From positions 1,488,001 through 1,552,000 of the forward strand of contig CAXXPQ010000002.1 in NCBI GenBank assembly GCA_963668655.2: a stretch of 64,000 bases of DNA, written 5' to 3'. The DNA comes from G963668655 sp963668655 (GTDB lineage: Bacteria; Myxococcota_A; SURF-8). Of this stretch, positions 59,843 through 64,000 are shown in pieces; position 1 is the stretch's first letter, and each line of letters begins with the position of its first letter. Below the pieces are notes generated by a model. That model did no database searches. It saw only the letters and a program-made list of their open reading frames with translations, and was not told where the DNA came from. The position numbers were made by a program, and so were the translations under genes.

Positions 59843-59872
59843 TTGATTTCGGCCGGGGTTTTGCTATAGAAT
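59843..59872 (+). promoter_or_regulatory. promoter of the cysteine-rich lipoprotein
   Basis: TTGATT followed by TAGAAT after 18 bp (or TATAGA after 16). The leader is about 75 nt. Confidence 0.4.
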
Positions 59873-59949
59873 TCAAAAGAAGAAAACCATTCGGACCGCC
59901 GGAGGCTCGTCAGTCCTCCGAACGATGTCGAAAAGACCGGGAGGAAGCC

Positions 59950-62900
59950 ATGTGTCGAAAGGAAAACAAGGCCCAGCGGATGGGACGGGCGATTCGTTGC
60001 CTGTTGTTTTTCGTTTTCATATTGAGCGCCTGTGAAGGCCCCGCCACGCTGGATCTGGGCCGCTGCACGGACGACCGGGACTGCGAAGAGGGAGAAGTCT
60101 GCCGGGACGGACTTTGCGAGAGTTCGGAAGACGGTGACTCCGACCGGGATTTCGACATGGATGACTGGCTGGAAACCTGCGGAGAAAAACCCGTTCCCGC
60201 CCCGGGAGAAGTGCCGGACTGCAACCAATACGCCTGTATGAAGGTCGCTCCCCCCTCCTGCTGGAGTTGCCGGGTGGACGCCGACGAGGAACAAAACGGA
60301 AATCGCTGCCTGGACCCGAACGATTGGACCGGATTTTGTTCGGACGGAACCTGCATCCCGCTTACGGACGGCGATCCGGACGAGGGGGCGGACGGCGATG
60401 AGGAAATCCCGCTTACCGCCTGCGAGCTGGCCGGAGGAAGCTGCAACGATTACGCCGCCGCCTGCCCGGACGAAAGCTCTCGCATGGCCGGAGACGCCAT
60501 GGGATGCCCGGGCGTCTGCTGCATTCCCCTGACGGCGGTGGATTGCCATGCCGAGGGGGGATATTGCGTGGCGGTTTCCTACGAGCCGGACGACCGCATG
60601 CCGCCGATCTGCGAAGGCGGCTATGTCTACGCCGAAAGCGACGAGGAATGCGGACTGTTCGATTCCGAGGGCGCGGGCAACTGGTGCTGTCTGCCGGTGG
60701 AGCCGCTCTGCGTGCCGGAGGGCGGCGCGGGCAATACGTTTGACCCCGAGGCGGCGAAAGACCATTGCTGTCCGGGCCTGGATCCGATTTCCAATGCCTA
60801 TCCGGACGGCAATGACGGCTGCGTGCCGGCCACATCGGGTGGGGATTTCTTCTGCACCCGCTGCGGCAACGGCGCCTGCGGCGTTCGGGAAAATTATTGC
60901 AACTGCGCGGAGGACTGCGCCGCGCCGGGGGAGTGCCGGGAGGACGCCGACTGCCCGGCGACGAGCTGCTACGAAATCGGCGACTGGCCGCTCATGTGGT
61001 CCTGCGTGGAGATACGGTCCAAGTGCGACGTGAACACCGGCGACTGCAAAAGTTCGGAAGAGGCTTTCAACGAATGGACCTGCAACGAAAACACCGGCCG
61101 CTGCGAACAGCCCGTTCCGACCGTGTGCGAATCGGAGAACACCGGCGTCTGCATGCCCTACGGCCGCGCGCTCTGCCCGGACGGGATGCTCGCCAACGGA
61201 GATCCCTTGGGCTGCGAGGGCCAGTGCTGCCTGGAGGCGACTTGCCTGGACCTGGGCGGAACCTGCGTTCCAAACGCCGGCAGCTGCGGAGAGGGCCAGT
61301 CTCCCGTCGCGGGAAGGCGAGGCTGCCCCGGCGCCGGAACGGTTTGCTGCCTGCCCGACGAGCCGGTCTGCGTGGGCGAGGGAGAAACGGGCTATCGGCT
61401 GGACGGCGATCCGAATAACGACGACTGCTGCCCGAATCTCGTCGAACTGTCCAACGCCGCTCCGGACAACGGCGGCAACTGCATGGCCGTTCCCGACGGA
61501 AGTTTCCTTTGCGGGTTCTGCGGAAACGATGTCTGCGGGCCGGGAGAAAACTATTGCAACTGCGGAGCGGACTGCGCCGAACCGGGGGAGTGCACGATGG
61601 ACGCCGAATGTCCGGCTCGGCAATGTACGAATGTCAACGTGGATCCGGGCGGGCAAGGCTGTATGGAGACCGGATACACATGCGATTCGACCAGCGGACA
61701 ATGCCTGCCATCCGAGGAAGGGTTCCAGGGCATGGTTTGCGATTCTGCGCGCGGGCGTTGCGTGCCGCCGTGTACGGAGAAGGGAGAAATCGGCATGATG
61801 CCGGACGGGCGCTGCTGTCCCGGCCTGGACACGGCTCCCTATGCGTCGCTCGATATAAACGGCCAGTGCCAATATCCGGATTGTTCTTGCTTCCTCTGCA
61901 TTGCGGAAGGAGACGATCTGTGCGACGCCGACGACGGGGAAAATGTGTGCAACAGCACGGATTGCGAGAGTCCGGCCTGCCTTACGGACGCGGACTGCCC
62001 GGAGGCGGACTGCTCGATCCTTGCCATTTCGGGATGCCGGATCAACTACTACGAATGCCTGGGCGGCCGGTGCGTGGAAGCCACCGCCGACCTGGACAGC
62101 TCCACCTGCAACGAACAGGCCGGCCACTGCGAACCCTATTACGAAACGGATTGCGAACGGCAGGAGGGATATTGCTCCCACTACTTGGCCGGTTGCGAGG
62201 ACGGCAGCCACGATAGCGGAAGCTTCACGCAACTGGAATGTCCGGGAGGCCGCTCGGCGCTTTGCTGCCTGCCGGACGTGCTCTGCAACGACAATCACGA
62301 TTGCCCGGATTCCACCTGCATCGGTTTTTCCGGTCTACCCAACTGTGCTCAGATCAGCCACTCCTGCAGTCAGGACGGGGAGTGCGACAGCCAGGAAACG
62401 ATTTTCGAGGACAGTTTCTGCAACGAGGAGACCGGTTATTGCGAACCCTGGAACGGTGCGGCGTGCCAGGACCAGGGCGGCTACTGCACATACTTCATGG
62501 ACGGCTGCGAGGAGGGATACGGAGAGTCCTCGGATCTCTTGGGCTGCATGGGCGGCTATTCGGGCCTGTGCTGCCTTCCCGAACAAAACAACTGCGTCGG
62601 TCCGGATGAAACGGGTATGATCGGCGGGCCAGATTGCTGCGCCGGACTGACCTCAACGGAAGCGGTGGTGCAAGGCGAAGACGGTGAGTGCTATTACTAC
62701 GACTGCGCCTGCTTCTTCTGTATTCGGGCGGAAGACGGTTTCTGCGATCGGGACAACAACGAAAACGCCTGCAACAGTACGGATTGCCTGGAGGAGTATT
62801 GCGAATCGGATTCCGACTGCCCGGCGGAAAGCTGTTACGAAGTTCCGTCCGGAGGTCCGCTTCCCATGTGCGTGCAGGTGTTTCCCTCCTGTTCGAGGGA

Positions 62901-63123
62901 GCATGTATGTGAATGGGAGGAAATCTCCGCCTACGGGGAAATCTGTGATTCGGGAGTGGGGCTTTGCCGGGAACAGTTCTACGAATGCTCGGAATTCAGC
63001 GGTACCTGCGTTTCTTGGATGAGCGACTGCCCGCAAGGAACCTACAGGGAAGAACGCGTTTCCTGCGGGGACATGGTGTGTGCGGGCGGCTGCGCCTGCT
63101 GTCTGCCGTACGATTCGCCCTGA
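59950..63123 (+). CDS. 1057-residue cysteine-rich repeat lipoprotein
   Basis: ATG at 59950 with GGGAGG 5 nt upstream; the longer upstream frame is unsupported. The lipobox LSAC gives C28. Two repeat types fill the chain. Type A (starts near residues 299, 520, 648, 921): F-x-C-x-x-C/G-N...C, then NYCNC or NACNSTDC, then DADCPAxxC. Type B (near 157, 198, 393, 432, 734, 837, 1012): C-x-x-G-G-x-C...C...GCxGxxCCLP. Almost every Cys fits one of these modules, so it is a disulfide-stabilised rod. DGD linkers are near residues 70 and 140. Type B recalls small EGF/WAP-like domains but is not clearly either. Likely a large surface adhesin or structural protein. Confidence 0.8.
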   Translation: MCRKENKAQRMGRAIRCLLFFVFILSACEGPATLDLGRCTDDRDCEEGEVCRDGLCESSEDGDSDRDFDMDDWLETCGEKPVPAPGEVPDCNQYACMKVAPPSCWSCRVDADEEQNGNRCLDPNDWTGFCSDGTCIPLTDGDPDEGADGDEEIPLTACELAGGSCNDYAAACPDESSRMAGDAMGCPGVCCIPLTAVDCHAEGGYCVAVSYEPDDRMPPICEGGYVYAESDEECGLFDSEGAGNWCCLPVEPLCVPEGGAGNTFDPEAAKDHCCPGLDPISNAYPDGNDGCVPATSGGDFFCTRCGNGACGVRENYCNCAEDCAAPGECREDADCPATSCYEIGDWPLMWSCVEIRSKCDVNTGDCKSSEEAFNEWTCNENTGRCEQPVPTVCESENTGVCMPYGRALCPDGMLANGDPLGCEGQCCLEATCLDLGGTCVPNAGSCGEGQSPVAGRRGCPGAGTVCCLPDEPVCVGEGETGYRLDGDPNNDDCCPNLVELSNAAPDNGGNCMAVPDGSFLCGFCGNDVCGPGENYCNCGADCAEPGECTMDAECPARQCTNVNVDPGGQGCMETGYTCDSTSGQCLPSEEGFQGMVCDSARGRCVPPCTEKGEIGMMPDGRCCPGLDTAPYASLDINGQCQYPDCSCFLCIAEGDDLCDADDGENVCNSTDCESPACLTDADCPEADCSILAISGCRINYYECLGGRCVEATADLDSSTCNEQAGHCEPYYETDCERQEGYCSHYLAGCEDGSHDSGSFTQLECPGGRSALCCLPDVLCNDNHDCPDSTCIGFSGLPNCAQISHSCSQDGECDSQETIFEDSFCNEETGYCEPWNGAACQDQGGYCTYFMDGCEEGYGESSDLLGCMGGYSGLCCLPEQNNCVGPDETGMIGGPDCCAGLTSTEAVVQGEDGECYYYDCACFFCIRAEDGFCDRDNNENACNSTDCLEEYCESDSDCPAESCYEVPSGGPLPMCVQVFPSCSREHVCEWEEISAYGEICDSGVGLCREQFYECSEFSGTCVSWMSDCPQGTYREERVSCGDMVCAGGCACCLPYDSP

Positions 63124-63159
63124 AAAGCGTGCTGAGACGTTGATGCGCTACGCGGGGCA

Positions 63160-63189
63160 TTGACAGGCGACGAGGTTTGCCCGTAGGAT
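63160..63189 (+). promoter_or_regulatory. promoter of the diheme protein operon
   Basis: TTGACA, 18 bp, TAGGAT: perfect -35. Leader about 35 nt. Confidence 0.5.
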
Positions 63190-63229
63190 AGCGCCGGGGT
63201 AAGTGAAATCCCCAGGGGAGATATGACCG

Positions 63230-63496
63230 GTGCAACCGTCCCGAAAAATCAAGACGATTCTCTTTCTGGTGCTTCTTTTGGCGGTCATCGCCGTTCTGGT
63301 GCTGGCGTCCGAAAATCCCCAACCCCGGCCCCCGATTCCTCGCGACGCGCGCCATCGAGGTCTGACCGACTGGAAGGACTGCATGCCTTGTCACGACGCG
63401 GAAGGAATGCATCCGCTGAAACCCTCCCACCCGCTGAAAGACGACCTGTGCTTCCGTTGCCACGACTTCGAATCGGCGAAAGGCGAAAATCCGTGA
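63230..63496 (+). CDS. small membrane-anchored diheme c-type cytochrome
   Basis: 88 residues, GTG start at 63230 with GGGGAG 9 nt upstream. An N-terminal membrane anchor (about 9-27), a Pro-rich stalk (NPQPRPPIPRD), then two haem sites CMPCH and CFRCH about 20 residues apart, with extra His (HPLKPSHPLK) as possible distal ligands. It resembles short doubled-CxxCH proteins in electron-transfer chains. The stop overlaps the next start (GTGA). Confidence 0.78.
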   Translation: MQPSRKIKTILFLVLLLAVIAVLVLASENPQPRPPIPRDARHRGLTDWKDCMPCHDAEGMHPLKPSHPLKDDLCFRCHDFESAKGENP

Positions 63497-64000
63497 ACGC
63501 GCCGGGCATCCTGACCGTTCACCCCACGCTTTACCGCGCCGCCGTCCGCACCCGGCGGGATCTGGAATCCGCGTCCGGACGCACGCTGTTTTTTCGAAGC
63601 CATCTCACGTTTTCCGATCTTGTGGAGATCCTGCGGCGGTCCGTGCTTCCGGAAAAACGATTGGCCTCGGATCTGGCCTTGCGGCGCATGACGGAGGACG
63701 TCCTGTCCGGCCACGGAGACGGCGGGCGCGTTTCCGAAACCCCGCCGGAGTTTCTGACGGAGGCCGTGCTTGCGCTTTTTCGGCGGCTGGATCTGCTTCC
63801 TCCGAATCTGCGCGGGTCGCGGGCGATATCGGCGCTGCTTCCTTCCGGCGCGAAAGGCGTCTGGTTGCGCGAGGTCCACGCGGCGTGGAGAAAAAGACTG
63901 GAGCGCGCCGAATGGGCGACGCCCGGAGACGTGCTGGCGCGATTTACGGAAAACGCTGGCGGCCGTCCGGCGGGTCTGGACGGTGTGGAGGAACTCCGCT
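63493..64000 (+). CDS. 5' part of a large protein, possibly AddB/RecB-type exonuclease family (runs off the window)
   Basis: GTG at 63493 overlaps the previous stop (GTGA); the frame stays open for about 169 codons to the window end. The start ILTVHPTLYRAAVRTRRDLES with RTLFFRSHLTFSDLVEILRR and LRRMTEDVL looks like the N-terminus of AddB-like or PD-(D/E)XK helicase-nuclease proteins, where a short strand leads into a 'tFseLve' helix. No catalytic motif is within the visible part, so this is tentative. Confidence 0.5.
   Translation, partial: MNAPGILTVHPTLYRAAVRTRRDLESASGRTLFFRSHLTFSDLVEILRRSVLPEKRLASDLALRRMTEDVLSGHGDGGRVSETPPEFLTEAVLALFRRLDLLPPNLRGSRAISALLPSGAKGVWLREVHAAWRKRLERAEWATPGDVLARFTENAGGRPAGLDGVEELR

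Overview
The window is a GC-rich bacterial chromosome segment of dense, short-spaced operons. No rRNA, tRNA, CRISPR array, transposase or phage gene was seen. The content points to a Gram-negative, deltaproteobacterial or Myxococcota-like lineage. Seven genes encode probable lipoproteins, several with Asp-Gly-Asp-rich linkers, and one secreted protein ends in a MYXO-CTERM-like tail. There is a FadL-type outer-membrane protein, a bactofilin beside parAB, a DUF4388 regulator and four near-consensus sigma-54 promoters. The exact phylum cannot be fixed from sequence alone.

Layout: 0.4-3 kb is a lysC-lysA fusion. 3.2-8.2 kb holds two DGD lipoproteins and a tetraheme lipoprotein. 8.4-11.1 kb is ftsE-ftsX-envC. 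12.7-14.5 kb pairs a 3-beta-HSD-like dehydrogenase with a steroid 5-alpha-reductase homologue. 17.0-18.8 kb is an isolated AT-rich SIR2-domain gene with its own promoter and palindrome. 19.0-22.2 kb is a VolA-N-like lipoprotein plus FadL. 22.2-26.4 kb is mobA and then gatE-gatD, the amidotransferase normally found in Archaea. On the minus strand, 26.4-36.0 kb carries dnaN-recF-uppP-lgt-GT-C protein-crotonase, followed by a DUF4388 regulator, tsaD and rsmA.

40.6-43.3 kb is a sigma-54 island: an enhancer-binding activator, a divergent 59-residue membrane protein and a probable structured RNA, the last two each behind a -24/-12 promoter. The upstream element of the RNA recurs at the sigma-54 promoter of the 6.3 kb beta-propeller lipoprotein. 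43.3-52.1 kb carries dnaA, a PhnP-like hydrolase, ald, ribF, three glycosyltransferases and a methyltransferase.

52.3-57.9 kb looks origin-proximal. It has bactofilin, parB-parA-rsmG, two perfect 16-bp parS sites, queD, an EEP-family protein, and a gene-free stretch at 57.0 kb with an AT-rich core and DnaA-box-like sequences (candidate oriC). A sigma-54-driven 81-residue gene follows. The right end has a DGD lipoprotein, a 1057-residue cysteine-rich lipoprotein, a diheme protein and a truncated gene that may be an AddB-like nuclease.

The best candidates for something undescribed are the sigma-54/RNA island with its shared upstream element, the bacterial GatDE, the steroid gene pair and the SIR2 gene.
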